Shown here in pieces: positions 42,801-51,091 of a DNA stretch of 62,632 bases. The notes below the pieces were generated by a model that saw nothing but the letters and a program-made list of their open reading frames with translations, ran no database searches and was not told the origin of the DNA. The stretch spans positions 1 to 62,632 of the forward strand of contig WTXI01000215.1 in assembly GCA_022376515.1 (NCBI GenBank), written 5' to 3'. Position 1 is the first letter of the stretch; every line of letters begins with the position of its first letter. Origin of the DNA: Lactifluus volemus. Taxonomy: Eukaryota; Basidiomycota; Agaricomycetes; Russulales; Russulaceae. A program made the position numbers and the translations under genes.

Positions 42801-45800
42801 GATAGAAGGGACGCATGGAAGACCGGGTGAACACGTTTTTGACGCCACTGATCCGGGAGTTTCAGTTTGAAAACCACCGGGTTGATCACCTGGACCACTG
42901 GGAACGGGCCGTATCTTTTTGGAGCTAGCTTGGCGAAGGGATGCGACGTTTTGAGGTTCTTCCCGTCTAGCCAAACTTGGTCTCCTTCCTTGAAAGGTTC
43001 ATATGCTCGTCTGCCCTTCTTTCGCACATTCCGCTTCTGGAGGAGATCTTGCGCTCTTTGGATCGCTTGACGCGCTTGGTTACGTTTCTCCATCAGATAG
43101 TCTTTGCGCCGTTCTACTGCTGGCATCTTCCCTTCCTTTTTGGTTTGCCATACCGCGGGCGTGTGTCCTATGAGTAAGTCGAACGGGGCTTGTTTTGTTG
43201 TTTCATTAATCCACGAGTTGTGGACGAACTGGGCTAGAGGCAACCAGCTAACCCAGTCGTTCTGTTGGAAGTTTCCATAGACGCGCAAGTATTGTTCTAG
43301 CCATTGGTTCGTTCGTTCCGATTGGCCATCTGTCTGGGGGTGGTATGCCATACTGATGTTCTGGTCGATCCCCAATTGTTCGCATAGTTCCCTTGTCCAT
43401 TTTGACGCGAAGCGCGGGTCGCGGTCCGAAATTACCCGCCTCGGAGGGCCGTAATGGGGGAACACTTCTTTGGCATAACACCTCGCGATCCCCTCGCTGT
43501 CAATGGTTTTGTTACAGGGGATAAAGAACGCAGCCTTGCTACAATCGTGGTCGGTAATGGTTAGAATGCTATCGTAGCCTTGCGACTCTGGGAGGTCTGT
43601 GATCAGATCTAGGGCGATCGTCGAGTATGGGGCATAGCTTTGCTTCGGGGGAATGGGTACCAAGGGGACCTTAGGCCTGGTCGTGCCACTCTTGGTGCTT
43701 TGGCAAGTTGTACACCCCTGCACGTACCTGGTGACGAACGTTCTCATCGTGGGCCACCAGTAGTCTTTAGCGATCATGGACCAAGTTCTCATGATCCCTG
43801 GGTGCCCTGCTGTTTTGTGATCGTGGTACATTTGCAGGATGCTTCGATGCACTGCGGGGTCTTCTGGAACCGCCAGCCGGTCGTGGTGATACCACTTGGT
43901 CCCAAAGCGCGTTTTGTGCCTTCGCACCCCTTCCGTTTTCGTCCACTCTTCTAACTGTTGCTGGTGCTTTTCTTGAGCGCGCTCCACTTCCTGCTCCAGT
44001 GATTGCTCTTCTGTGAAGAGGCGTACGAAGAGTTCCGGAGGCAAGACTAACACGTCTTCATGGTCACTTTCCCCTTGGTTACATCCTGGTCGTCGTGACA
44101 ATGGGTCGGCCTTGTTAGTCTTCCCTGGTCGATGTACAATTTTCATGCTATACTCCGCCATTTTAGGGATATAACGCGCCACCCGCCGACTGATTTTGTG
44201 CGCCTCCCGGTAGTATTGAAGGTTGGCATGGTCACTGACGACGGTGATGACGTGTGGGGAGCTCAATAGAAGGTGTCGCCAGTGTTCCAGGCCTCGGATC
44301 ATTGCCAATAGTTCCCGATCGTGGATATCATAGTTTCTTTCTGCTTGGTTGAACGTTCGCGAGTAGTAACCCACAGGGCGCAACTTCTGATCCTTGTCGG
44401 GTTGGTGGAGGATCGCTCCACTAGCGTATTGTGAAGCATCGACTTCCAAGACAAATGGTTCCGCCAGGTTAGGTCTCTGAAGGACCGGGTCGCTAGTGAC
44501 TGTTTTGATTAATTGATCTACTGCTTGCGTACACTCCCCTGTCCACTCAAACTTGGTTGTCTTCTTTAGCAGGTTCGTCAGGGGCCTAGCAATGTTGGCG
44601 AAACCTGGGATGAACTGCCGTTGGTAGCCTAAGACTCCCAGCGTGCTGCGGACCTCCCGTACTGATTTCAATTGGCGTGGCCAGTCTGCTAGCCCATGCT
44701 TCTTGCTAGGGTCGATACGAATGGTTCCCTGATCGATGACATATCCCAGAAACTCTATCTCTTTTTTGGCGAACTGACATTTTTCCGGCTTCAGGAAGAG
44801 CGATTCCTTTTCCAGGATCTCCAAGTACTCCTTGGTGATCTGGTCATGCAGTTCTGGGTCGTCGGGGGTCACGATGAGAAAATCGTCCAGGTACCAGTGA
44901 ACCCAGCGAGGGTATTTCTTTTTTAGGTCGGCAAAGATGCGATCTGCCATCCGTTGGAAGGCGGCTGGCGCATTGCATAGTCCGAAAGGCATGACCTTCG
45001 CTTCGAATAGGCCTTCATCTGTTTTGACCGCTGTGATCCACTGGCTGTCGGGATGGATCCTGATGTTATAGTACCCATCCCTAATGTCAAATTTGGACAT
45101 AAGCCTAGCGTCTCCCATCTGGTCGAAGATTGTGTCGATACGGGGAAGGGGGTACACGTCCTTAACCGTCCATTCATTCACCTTCCGATAATCATAGACC
45201 GGTCTCAGCTTCCCGTCCTGCTTTTTGATGTAAAAGAAGGGGCTGGACCATGCTGATTTCGACCTCGTGACGTATCCTTTGGCCTGTTGTTCAGTGAGGA
45301 ACGTTCGCATGGATTTGGTTTCTTCCGCCGTTAATTTGTACGTTTTGCAGTTGATGGTCTTTGGGGCATCTGGCAATAGGGTGATAACAAGGTCCTCTGG
45401 TCGTGAAGGGGGGAAGCGTTTTGCTTCTTCTTCCGAGAAGACTTTGGCATATTTCTGGAACTGTTCCGGGACTGCCACCCTATTTTGACCCTTTCCTTCT
45501 CGTTGCGCCCATTGTTGGCTGAAACTCGTCTTGCACGCTTTCGTCCTTCGTGCTGCCCATTTCAACTTCCAACTTCGTCCCGTGGTGGACAGCTTGATTG
45601 GTGGACCCCGAATCTTTCCATCCTTCCAGTTAATTTGGGGGTCGAACTCGCGTAACCAGGGATATCCCAGGATAATTCGATCCTCGCCCAAGTTTGTGAT
45701 GAAAAAGACTTGTGCTGCTTCCTTTCGTCCCTGCAGTATATTGAGGAGACAGTAACTGGTGATTTTTCCGTCTTGATTTTCCGTTCCATCCACATTGAAC

Positions 45801-48800
45801 ACCGTTCGTGGCTCCTGGAGGTCTATTGATCCCAGACCCAGTTTTTCCACCATCCTCAGGTCAATGAAGTTTTCTGTGGCACCACTATCAAGTAGTGCCT
45901 TTTCGGCAGCCGTCTTGGTCGCGCTCGTGAACGATAGGGGAATGTCCAGTGTATTGGTTCTCGAGATACGACATATTTGAGTAAGACGGGCTCGCACCCA
46001 GGCTGCACGGGTCGAGCCATTCAAAAATCCTCTTCTTCTACCAGCCCGTCCAAGGCGCCATTGAAGGCTCCCTTCCCAATCTTGGCCCTGATGCTTCTAA
46101 GCATCTGGATGGGATCCTCGTCGTCACCGACTTGCGTGGTTTCGTCATCCTCCTTCTTGCTGACTCTAGCTCTGGGCGTTTTGGGATTGTTTTGTCCTTT
46201 CTTTTTAGGGCAGTCCCTAGAGAGGTGTCCTTGTTCTTTGCAGAAGAAGCACCGTCCCTCCTTCCTCAGCCTTTGTTTTTCGTCCGCTTTAGCTGAGTCA
46301 GTCCTGGTGACATCGATGTCCATGGCCCAGGGATCTTTCTGAGGGGGGGCCTCTTTCTTCTTGGCTATGATTTGGCTGGCCCACCGGGGGACATCTTTTC
46401 TGAAGCTGATTTCGTGCTTTAGTTGTTGGTACGCGTCGTGGTGCTGAGTGGCCAGCTCCTGCCAATCTTTCATGGTGGTGGGGTTGGCTCCTACTTGCTT
46501 GAGCATGCTGGTGAGGAGCCCTAGGTCTAGTCCCCTCTTGTACATTCTGATGGTGCCGCTGCTGTCGGCGTCCCATCCTGCCTTCTTTCTGAGACGATTA
46601 AATTCAGCCGTGTATTGAGCCAGGTTTCCTTTCCTCATTTCTAGGTGTTCCAGCCTTGTGATTGCATCGTCTTCTTCGTTAGTATCTTTGAAGGCGTCGT
46701 CTAGGGCGTTTTCGAAATTGTCCCAGAGGATTTCCGCATTTTCCCCATGCTGGACCACTTCTTGTTCGATTGTGTCTAGGTAGTCTTGTACCCATGCTGA
46801 CACCAAAGGCCCTTTGACCATCCCTAGCATTGTCATGACACGGTTGTAGGGGACAAGCATGTCGTCGTGGTTTCGATTGATAGCTTTGTACATCCTCCAT
46901 TCCGTTTTGAAGACGTCGTACAGACTCTTGTCTCCTTTAAATGGCGTGGGTGGAATCCCTTTTAGGCCATTCCTGGGGTGGGGGACTGGCTGGGCTCCGA
47001 CTGCTGCAGCTGCCGCACCTCCTCCGCCACCACCACCACCACCGCCACCACCGCCTCCGCCACCGCCACCACCTCCGCCACCACCTCCGCCACCGCTCTG
47101 GCTTGGTCCAGCCATTGCCGTGGTTTGGGTTGGCTGCGTCAGAGTCGCTGAGCGGGTAAACATGGGGGTTGGCGAAGCGATGCTAAGAGCACTCATGGCG
47201 TGGTCTATGGGGGTGATTGGTGTAATCATCCTGGGTTCTTCATTCTCTTGTGTGGGCGGGGGTGCTCTGGTTTGGCTGTCCTCAGAGGAGGAGTTTGCTC
47301 CTGCTGAATCCTGTTGGGGGGACGTCGCTCCATCTTCATTTTCACTCTCATCTTCGCTGGCTTCTGATGGCTGCATCGAGGGGGGAGTTCTAGCTCGTTC
47401 AGGATGTAATCGTATTTAGTGAACTTCATGGTGGGGTCGGTCCAGTACTCGCTGTTCGACCAGTAGATGTTGTACCACCGATTGTTGATGAATTCGCAGG
47501 GGGACCTGTACTTGGTTCTTGACCCTTCTTCTTCGTGATAGGAGTGATAGGTCGTTGGTTTCTGGTATAGTTGGTGCGTTTGCCTCCTATCTTCTAGGAA
47601 CCTGATGCTTCCCTTCTGTTCGATGGTTAAGTCGTCGTCCTCTCTGGGGATGACCCTGGTTCCAAGGTCGTCTTCGTTTGTATCCCAGATAACGATTAAA
47701 GACCCGTCGTTATTCCTGTCCAGCCTTGCGTATGGAAGGCAATGTGATCCCCCGGTAGATAGAGGATCAGTGTGTTTCCTCGCTCAGATTGGAACAGCTC
47801 TGTTCCTGCACCCAAGATTATTTCTAGGTGTCCAATGGTGCGTACACAGGAAATGCTGACTTCTTTCCAGCACCTTTGCTCCGACCTTCGTTTGGCGTTA
47901 TACTGTCTCTGTATTGCCTCGTTCTTGTTCAAATGTGCGTCGATCAACAATTCTTTGATCCGTAGATAGGTTGGTTGTTGTAGATAGTCCCAAGTGGACA
48001 TCTACTAGAGAAGAGCTTCGGCTTTTGTTACGGCTCGACTAGGGCTGGGTCCCAACTAGGGTTCTGGTTGTTCTGGTCTCTCCTAAGACCTGGGCTCAGG
48101 GACACTCCAAGTGTCGACGCGCTGAGTCCTGTGGTGTTGTAGCACAACCACCAAGCTTCGATGACCCTACTAGGGCGTATAGGAGGGTAAGAGAAGAGAG
48201 GGAAGAGGAGAGGAGAAATTCTTGTCTTTTCTGGAGAGGGAAACAAGTCGATTTGAGTTAAAGCCGAAGCTGGGGTACAAGCTACCAGCTGAGGCCTACT
48301 TATACAGTTTATGCTAATTGTTCTACCAAACTAGGGTGGACAATAGGCATGAGGTCAAGAACAATGACGGACGCGAACAATAGAGGCTCGGGACAATAAC
48401 ACTGGACAAAACAGGACAGACAATAGGGAGTCAGAACAATAGAATCAGTCAGCACAATAAGAGCCATGTGGAAGGGACGTCATCAGGATGAGTAAGCGTG
48501 TGTAGGAAGCATAAGGTCCAACTTGTCCTGCATTCCGTAACACTGCCAGTACTCGGAGATCTAATATTTTTAAGCATCTCAACCAGCAAAGCAAAAATAA
48601 ATTACTTACAAGCAAAATTTACATACTCGTTTTCCTTCTTGATCCTCAAAAAATGTATAAACATCAGTAGCAGCATGGCGTCCTTTCTTATTGCCTGCTG
48701 GTCCAGACTCTGGCTCAGGGGAAATGGCCTCTCGCTCCTCTGCACGTTGCTGACGCCTCAGGCTGCCCCGGCTAGGTGTAGGGGGATAAGGGTCTATGGG

Positions 48801-49345
48801 GGCATTTCGAGGTCTTCGAGCCTGAGGATGTAATGACTCAGGTGTCCCTTCTGAGTCACTAGCAGCAAGGGGCAATTCAAAGGTCTCTGGAGATTGCTGA
48901 CTCGGAGCCTGAGCTAGAGTCGATACACCATGAGCAGCAGAGGGTGTGCCAGTGCCAGCACTGATGAATGGGTCATCTTGAAGACTTTGCTGTCCAAGCA
49001 CGTGGTGTGTGCCATCTCGACCAGCAACAGAACTGAAAGTGACATGACGCTGAGGCTGCGGCTGAGCTGGCTGGGGTGGTGGCAGGCTTGGGCCACTCAG
49101 AGCTGCTGTGGGCTGAGGCTGAGGAAGTAGAGCTGATAGATGTGATCAACCCAAGTCAGTGATTGGACTTTATATCATCTAGAGACAAGGGGGCACACAC
49201 CATCGGCTGGAATCACTGAAAACCGGGTTTGAAGAGCTCCGCCAGCGAGGTGAGTTCGAACCTCATTTGGGGTACTAGGCTGGGTCCAAGTCCGTTTTGT
49301 CCTTTTCTTAGGGGAAGGAGTCTTCTGGTGCTGTCTCTTAGGCAT
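30878..49345 (-). CDS. hAT transposase with BED zinc finger, multi-exon, interrupted by gypsy-2
   Basis: Cuts and rejoins the element at its TIRs. ATG at 49345 ([18 protein letters not shown]). Main exons read open: 49345-49201; 49132-48610 (Pro/Gln-rich, then [17 protein letters not shown]); 48560-48543 joined across gypsy-2 to 40768-40510 ([11 protein letters not shown], completing a C-x2-C...H-x4-H BED finger); 40455-40300; then [39 protein letters not shown] and [13 protein letters not shown], the RNase H-like core; a 7.45-kb intron (39673-32225); [11 protein letters not shown] with [20 protein letters not shown] from 32224; and finally [20 protein letters not shown], the hAT dimerisation domain, with stop at 30878. 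Phases fit where I checked (exons 1-3 total 945 nt). No stops seen, so the gene was intact before gypsy-2 entered. It is visibly more AT-rich than the cargo. Confidence 0.85.
32540..32955 (-). pseudogene. Captured fragment of a wax-synthase-like membrane acyltransferase
   Basis: The frame reads [60 protein letters not shown] and [17 protein letters not shown], then [19 protein letters not shown]. This is the wax synthase domain (MBOAT-like acyl-CoA:alcohol acyltransferase family, common in basidiomycete secondary metabolism) with the conserved LHD histidine. The N-terminal membrane helices and the last helices are missing. It lies inside the long intron of the hAT transposase, directly after the FAS fragment and on the same strand. 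Confidence 0.68.
33361..35778 (-). pseudogene. Captured fatty-acid synthase subunit alpha fragment, KR to KS part
   Basis: FAS alpha makes long-chain fatty acids in the cytosol together with the beta subunit. Reading leftward: [20 protein letters not shown] and [40 protein letters not shown] (ketoreductase), an intron, then [53 protein letters not shown] and [17 protein letters not shown] (ketoacyl synthase), and after frameshifts [34 protein letters not shown] and [16 protein letters not shown] with KEAPPYT. The KS segment containing the catalytic Cys is replaced by unrelated sequence after [13 protein letters not shown]. Frameshifts and the missing active site make it nonfunctional. It lies in the hAT intron. 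Confidence 0.88.
35779..37108. mobile_element. MULE-like element inserted in the FAS fragment
   Basis: GATTCCTTG occurs at 35770-35778 and 37109-37117. The FAS frame stops at YYQGI on one side and resumes at QGIFQRF on the other, so this 1330-bp segment is an insertion with a 9-bp target duplication. The ends share an inverted CTCCCCCACTCTYAC about 13 bp in. A 9-bp duplication is typical of Mutator-like elements. The interior (about 35860-36690) is the GC-rich pyrimidine module also found in both CATCAG elements; its frames are low-complexity Pro/Ser/Ala. No transposase. A second copy of the right end is at 16442-16525. Confidence 0.78.
37118..38677 (-). pseudogene. Captured fatty-acid synthase subunit alpha fragment, upstream part
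   Basis: Continues into the 35778-33361 piece once the MULE-like insertion is removed. It begins near [20 protein letters not shown] and [20 protein letters not shown], then [20 protein letters not shown] and [20 protein letters not shown] (helical region after the acyl-carrier domain), an intron, a long helical part with [20 protein letters not shown], an intron, then frameshifted [16 protein letters not shown], ending with the ketoreductase start [17 protein letters not shown] and [20 protein letters not shown]. At least two single-base frameshifts lie near 37,500-37,560. Introns are retained. Fragment of host origin inside the hAT intron. Confidence 0.88.
38685..39290 (-). pseudogene. Partial duplicate of the FAS alpha KR/KS junction segment
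   Basis: This segment repeats, with clear divergence, the sequence of about 34715-35170 (for example GTCGGTCGAAGCCAC, ATTGACAGTCTGAAGAA and CCCATGGCCCGACTTCACCG in both). It carries an unrelated insert of roughly 130 bp near 38755-38890 and several indels. It lies upstream (in gene direction) of the fragment at 37118-38677, which is out of order for FAS, so it arose by duplication or a second capture. Confidence 0.75.
39291..39673. other. Remainder of the long hAT intron, 5' side
   Basis: Starts at the transposase donor GTAAGT (39673, minus strand) and runs to the FAS duplicate. Open minus-strand frames here show no recognised family. Confidence 0.5.
40774..41290 (-). repeat. gypsy-2 3' LTR
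   Basis: 517 bp, a near-identical partner of 48026-48542. On the element strand it is preceded by the purine-rich TAGAGAGGGGGTAT (41304-41291), the polypurine tract. Confidence 0.93.
41327..46024 (-). CDS. gypsy-2 Pol: protease-RT-RNase H-integrase-chromodomain plus Cys/His-rich tail
   Basis: One open frame of about 1565 residues that makes and integrates the DNA copy. Aspartic protease [10 protein letters not shown] (residues 44-53); reverse transcriptase with [11 protein letters not shown] and the catalytic YLDD at about 376; RNase H with [12 protein letters not shown] (about 528) and HDRELLA; integrase zinc finger with HKTAGHPG and CTTCQ; integrase core with ALDLITDLP (about 805) and QSERTNQ (about 903); chromodomain [14 protein letters not shown]...[12 protein letters not shown] at about 1100-1153. 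A Pro/Ser-rich linker follows, then a tail with [14 protein letters not shown] (about 1315) and [16 protein letters not shown]...C (1487 to the end). The frame starts in -1 relative to Gag at GATTTTTGA, so it is probably made by frameshifting rather than its own ATG. Confidence 0.93.
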   Translation of the reverse strand: MNGSTRAAWVRARLTQICRISRTNTLDIPLSFTSATKTAAEKALLDSGATENFIDLRMVEKLGLGSIDLQEPRTVFNVDGTENQDGKITSYCLLNILQGRKEAAQVFFITNLGEDRIILGYPWLREFDPQINWKDGKIRGPPIKLSTTGRSWKLKWAARRTKACKTSFSQQWAQREGKGQNRVAVPEQFQKYAKVFSEEEAKRFPPSRPEDLVITLLPDAPKTINCKTYKLTAEETKSMRTFLTEQQAKGYVTRSKSAWSSPFFYIKKQDGKLRPVYDYRKVNEWTVKDVYPLPRIDTIFDQMGDARLMSKFDIRDGYYNIRIHPDSQWITAVKTDEGLFEAKVMPFGLCNAPAAFQRMADRIFADLKKKYPRWVHWYLDDFLIVTPDDPELHDQITKEYLEILEKESLFLKPEKCQFAKKEIEFLGYVIDQGTIRIDPSKKHGLADWPRQLKSVREVRSTLGVLGYQRQFIPGFANIARPLTNLLKKTTKFEWTGECTQAVDQLIKTVTSDPVLQRPNLAEPFVLEVDASQYASGAILHQPDKDQKLRPVGYYSRTFNQAERNYDIHDRELLAMIRGLEHWRHLLLSSPHVITVVSDHANLQYYREAHKISRRVARYIPKMAEYSMKIVHRPGKTNKADPLSRRPGCNQGESDHEDVLVLPPELFVRLFTEEQSLEQEVERAQEKHQQQLEEWTKTEGVRRHKTRFGTKWYHHDRLAVPEDPAVHRSILQMYHDHKTAGHPGIMRTWSMIAKDYWWPTMRTFVTRYVQGCTTCQSTKSGTTRPKVPLVPIPPKQSYAPYSTIALDLITDLPESQGYDSILTITDHDCSKAAFFIPCNKTIDSEGIARCYAKEVFPHYGPPRRVISDRDPRFASKWTRELCEQLGIDQNISMAYHPQTDGQSERTNQWLEQYLRVYGNFQQNDWVSWLPLAQFVHNSWINETTKQAPFDLLIGHTPAVWQTKKEGKMPAVERRKDYLMEKRNQARQAIQRAQDLLQKRNVRKKGRRAYEPFKEGDQVWLDGKNLKTSHPFAKLAPKRYGPFPVVQVINPVVFKLKLPDQWRQKRVHPVFHASLLSPYKETEENGQAFSEPAPDVIEGEEEYEVEQVLDSRRKRGGKGRLEYFLKWEGYPHAHNTWEPADQVHADDLVEEFHKQNPTKTRKIIIRRGKMDSRQCSFAPSSKNLTSPPSLPLTSASSSSNDRSTSPTPIIASTNTSVGRPSALPITNAPVTSLPYTWEEIQSAKLELTLPQIFQASRADADFFDPKREHRTSPGSFIVDYRQVRLVCLGIPYDWPVERENRYEWPYNPYKYYEDTRQCLHCLFDFKWRRDHPGTQRRTRIFTDGRSTMVAQRLGDFARPETPEEEWFEEDDEGRLQINLLRAPTTPAVVAAQTDGWVPDLPPQTRSVGTQTTPVSTQDEAIQAFPTYGTTEYWLDQRDGNPGGPQQRDRDMEPRARLTLHPHGLDRLGLDSGGLQRFDFPNDSTPRRELKHCRFHDRMMTHNSDGCPFPHFSCMPGLGVCRVPEDHIWHGGGCLLDGTAEEIKKKRKQMEVLDTCVPGPSQSRRKTD
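46021..47376 (-). CDS. gypsy-2 Gag
   Basis: ATG at 47376; 451 residues forming the particle shell and nucleocapsid. An acidic Ser/Gln-rich start is followed by a run of about 26 glycines (47020-47096), a capsid-like helical region with [20 protein letters not shown] and YTAEFNRLR, and a zinc knuckle [14 protein letters not shown]. It ends EEDF with GAT TTT TGA, overlapping pol in the -1 frame. Upstream sequence (see 47400-48001) encodes an N-terminal block that in gypsy-1 seems to belong to Gag. Confidence 0.9.
   Translation of the reverse strand: MQPSEASEDESENEDGATSPQQDSAGANSSSEDSQTRAPPPTQENEEPRMITPITPIDHAMSALSIASPTPMFTRSATLTQPTQTTAMAGPSQSGGGGGGGGGGGGGGGGGGGGGGGGGGAAAAAVGAQPVPHPRNGLKGIPPTPFKGDKSLYDVFKTEWRMYKAINRNHDDMLVPYNRVMTMLGMVKGPLVSAWVQDYLDTIEQEVVQHGENAEILWDNFENALDDAFKDTNEEDDAITRLEHLEMRKGNLAQYTAEFNRLRKKAGWDADSSGTIRMYKRGLDLGLLTSMLKQVGANPTTMKDWQELATQHHDAYQQLKHEISFRKDVPRWASQIIAKKKEAPPQKDPWAMDIDVTRTDSAKADEKQRLRKEGRCFFCKEQGHLSRDCPKKKGQNNPKTPRARVSKKEDDETTQVGDDEDPIQMLRSIRAKIGKGAFNGALDGLVEEEDF
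47400..48001 (-). pseudogene. gypsy-2 upstream Gag-like block, frameshifted
   Basis: An ATG at 48001 starts [20 protein letters not shown] and runs to about 47715, where the frame shifts; the continuation contains [20 protein letters not shown] and [11 protein letters not shown]. The EFIN..WY.I.W motif also occurs in gypsy-1 (EFINQKWYHIEW near 4990-5025), so this is a shared N-terminal domain. Whether it is a separate small ORF or the true Gag N terminus is open. Confidence 0.5.
48014..48025 (-). other. gypsy-2 primer-binding site, self-priming type
   Basis: Directly after the 5' LTR the element strand reads AAAGCCGAAGCT. Its exact complement AGCTTCGGCTTT lies in the same LTR at 48271-48260, about 30 bp after a TATAAGTA box (near 48303-48296). 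This is the Tf1/sushi self-priming arrangement. Confidence 0.68.
48026..48542 (-). repeat. gypsy-2 5' LTR
   Basis: 517 bp. On the element strand it contains, in order, an array of ATTGT-core words, the TATAAGTA box, the predicted transcript start AGCTTCGGCTTT and a pyrimidine-rich stretch. Confidence 0.93.
48339..48461. promoter_or_regulatory. Array of ACAAT (HMG-box-like) motifs in the gypsy-2 promoter
   Basis: GACAATAG, GAACAATG, GAACAATAG, GGACAATAAC, GGACAAAAC, GACAATAG, GAACAATAG and CACAATAAG occur about every 15 bp from 48339 to 48461, upstream of the TATA box on the element strand. The core (A/G)ACAAT(A/G)G, or CTATTGTTC on the other strand, resembles sites of HMG-box proteins such as fungal mating-type factors. 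The same array is in the 3' LTR (about 41087-41210). Assignment to a factor is inference. Confidence 0.5.
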
Positions 49346-49487
49346 TCTACAAGGTCTTAGTTGAGGCAGTGGAATCGAGTGGATACTAGTAGATGAGACT
49401 GAGAGTCTGAGATGGTGAGACTTGGGTGGATTCGAAACGGCGTGAGGTGGCTCGAAAACAGCGGCCTTGATTCGATCCCACGCAGGG

Positions 49488-49600
49488 ATGGGCGCAACCT
49501 TCATCTATAGGGCGCAACCTTCATCTGTAGGGCGCAACCTTCATCCGGAGGGCGCAATCTGTAGGGCGCAATCATGACCTTCATCTGATAGGGCTCCCCC
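49488..49600. repeat. Short tandem repeat, about 21-bp unit
   Basis: GGGCGCAACCTTCATCTRTA and shortened variants repeat about five times immediately upstream of the transposase start region. Confidence 0.75.
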
Positions 49601-49869
49601 AGGCCCACCACCCCTTTGATCATAGCGCTTCAGCTTGCCAGTGGACTTAGCTCTGTCTGCTCCCTTTTTTCATTGGGCTCCGGCCGCTCCGCTGACTGAT
49701 AGTACCTTCTCGGGCTTCTGGGACCCATTTGAGTTGCCTCTAAAGCTTAGCAGTATCTCTTACAAGTCGTCCTTTCATGGCCTTCCCACACCGGAGCTCA
49801 CACCTACCACTGACCGTCATGCCTCGACCGGGTCTGACAGTGACTGGGGCTAGCCTTCTTCCATCACCC

Positions 49870-50265
49870 ACGAACAGCACTTTCTCTATCAGTTACAAGC
49901 CGCTTTGGTCACTCGTATTTCGGAACTCGAGCGTATGCGCTCTTCCCGTACGCACTCCCGCCCCATTTCCTCCACCGCTTCCGATGCCTCTTCAAGCGCT
50001 CCCGAGCCGAGTGATGGGATGGTTTCCTCATCTCCGACCTCAAAGCCGAGCGGGAAGAACTGAAACGTGACCTCAATGGGTGGTGCACGCGTGTGGCAGA
50101 TCTCGAGAGACAGACAGGTGCGCTTGCTTTCCGCATCGATACCAAACATCGTGAGGCATGTCAGTGAACACCTAGGTTTTATCGAGATTGAGAAACGTGC
50201 CGCCCTTCACGTCGCAGAGAAGAGCGAGGTCACTGTGGTGAGTTTGCAAGAAGTCAAGGCAACCT
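49870..50265 (+). pseudogene. Captured coiled-coil gene fragment
   Basis: Frames with QHFLYQLQAALVTRISELER, then NGWCTRVADLERQTGALAFR, then VSEHLGFIEIEKRAALHVAE read as heptad-rich coiled coil joined by likely introns or frameshifts. No family can be named. It lies in the right cargo of the giant hAT. Confidence 0.35.
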
Positions 50266-50327
50266 TTGTAGTTTAAGGCCTGAGGCCTGAGGGGCTGACT
50301 TGTGCCTCCTCACTAGCAGACTCACTT

Positions 50328-51091
50328 ATGGCCACTCTCTCCGTTCAGGTTCCATCAAGTCGACCAGACCTGGGACGAACGGGAGATCACGGTTCTTCCT
50401 TTCGCGGCGCGAGCAGAGGGCGTGGTGGTGCAATTCGAGGCGATCGCAGCCGAGGTGGGCGAGGGGGACGACGTGGAGGAGCTTCCACGCGAGACGGCAG
50501 GGGTCACAGCTCGTCTCCTCTGACTGGAAGTAGCCCAACTACACCAGTTTCTATCACGTCTCCTCCTGCGGCCAAGCGGCCTCCGCAGCAGTCGGACATG
50601 CCTCCGCAGCAACCTTCACATTCTACCACCCCGAGCAAAAACTCTTCCTCCTCTTCGCTTCCCCGACCACCCCCCGGTGTAGATCTCCCGGCCAAACCCA
50701 AGTCCGGTCCTTGCCGTACTACTCCACATCATGCGGCTGATAAGGTGCCTGGGTTGACAATAGAGCCTGCATCTCCGACTGCCAATTCACTGAGTTCGGC
50801 ACCGTGATCTGCTTCCACAACGTCCTCTCGGCAGTCTATGCCCGCACGCCGTCGGCGATCACACAATAAACCATCTGGGGCAGCACTATCAGCAGAAAAC
50901 TTGACGGTAGAATCACTGGCATCGGCAATGAAAGCGCGCAAGTCGCGTTCAGGGCCATCTTCTCCGCGCCGCCCAAAGGACTCCTTGTCAATAAAGAATG
51001 ACCCCGCACACCACTCTGCTGCTCCCATGCCCACGCTGACGACTTTCTCAGCAAAGACGAACATCGATTCGCTGGTAGTCTTTGGAGGGTT
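50328..51091 (+). pseudogene. Captured RGG-rich gene fragment
   Basis: After a TTCAG acceptor the frame reads SRGRGGAIRGDRSRGGRGGR and continues Pro/Ser-rich; a further frame from about 50838 reads MPARRRRSHNKPSGAALSAE. RGG boxes bind RNA. No folded domain is visible; parent gene unknown. The 3' edge overlaps, in the opposite strand, the fragment at 51050-51600. Confidence 0.35.

Larger units (their letters stand above)
40774..48542 (-). mobile_element. Full-length Ty3/gypsy chromovirus (gypsy-2), young
   Basis: LTRs of 517 bp (40774-41290 and 48026-48542) begin TGTTACGG and end CGTAACA. The duplication CTGCC flanks the element (40769-40773 and 48543-48547). I see only about two differences between the LTRs (c/t near 40794/48046 and t/c in the AGAGGCTTGGG/AGAGGCTCGGG word). 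Pol is one frame of 1565 codons and the main Gag frame is 451 codons, both uninterrupted. It sits in the BED-finger exon of the hAT transposase. Close LTR identity indicates a recent insertion. A broken frame upstream of Gag may limit activity. Confidence 0.95.
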
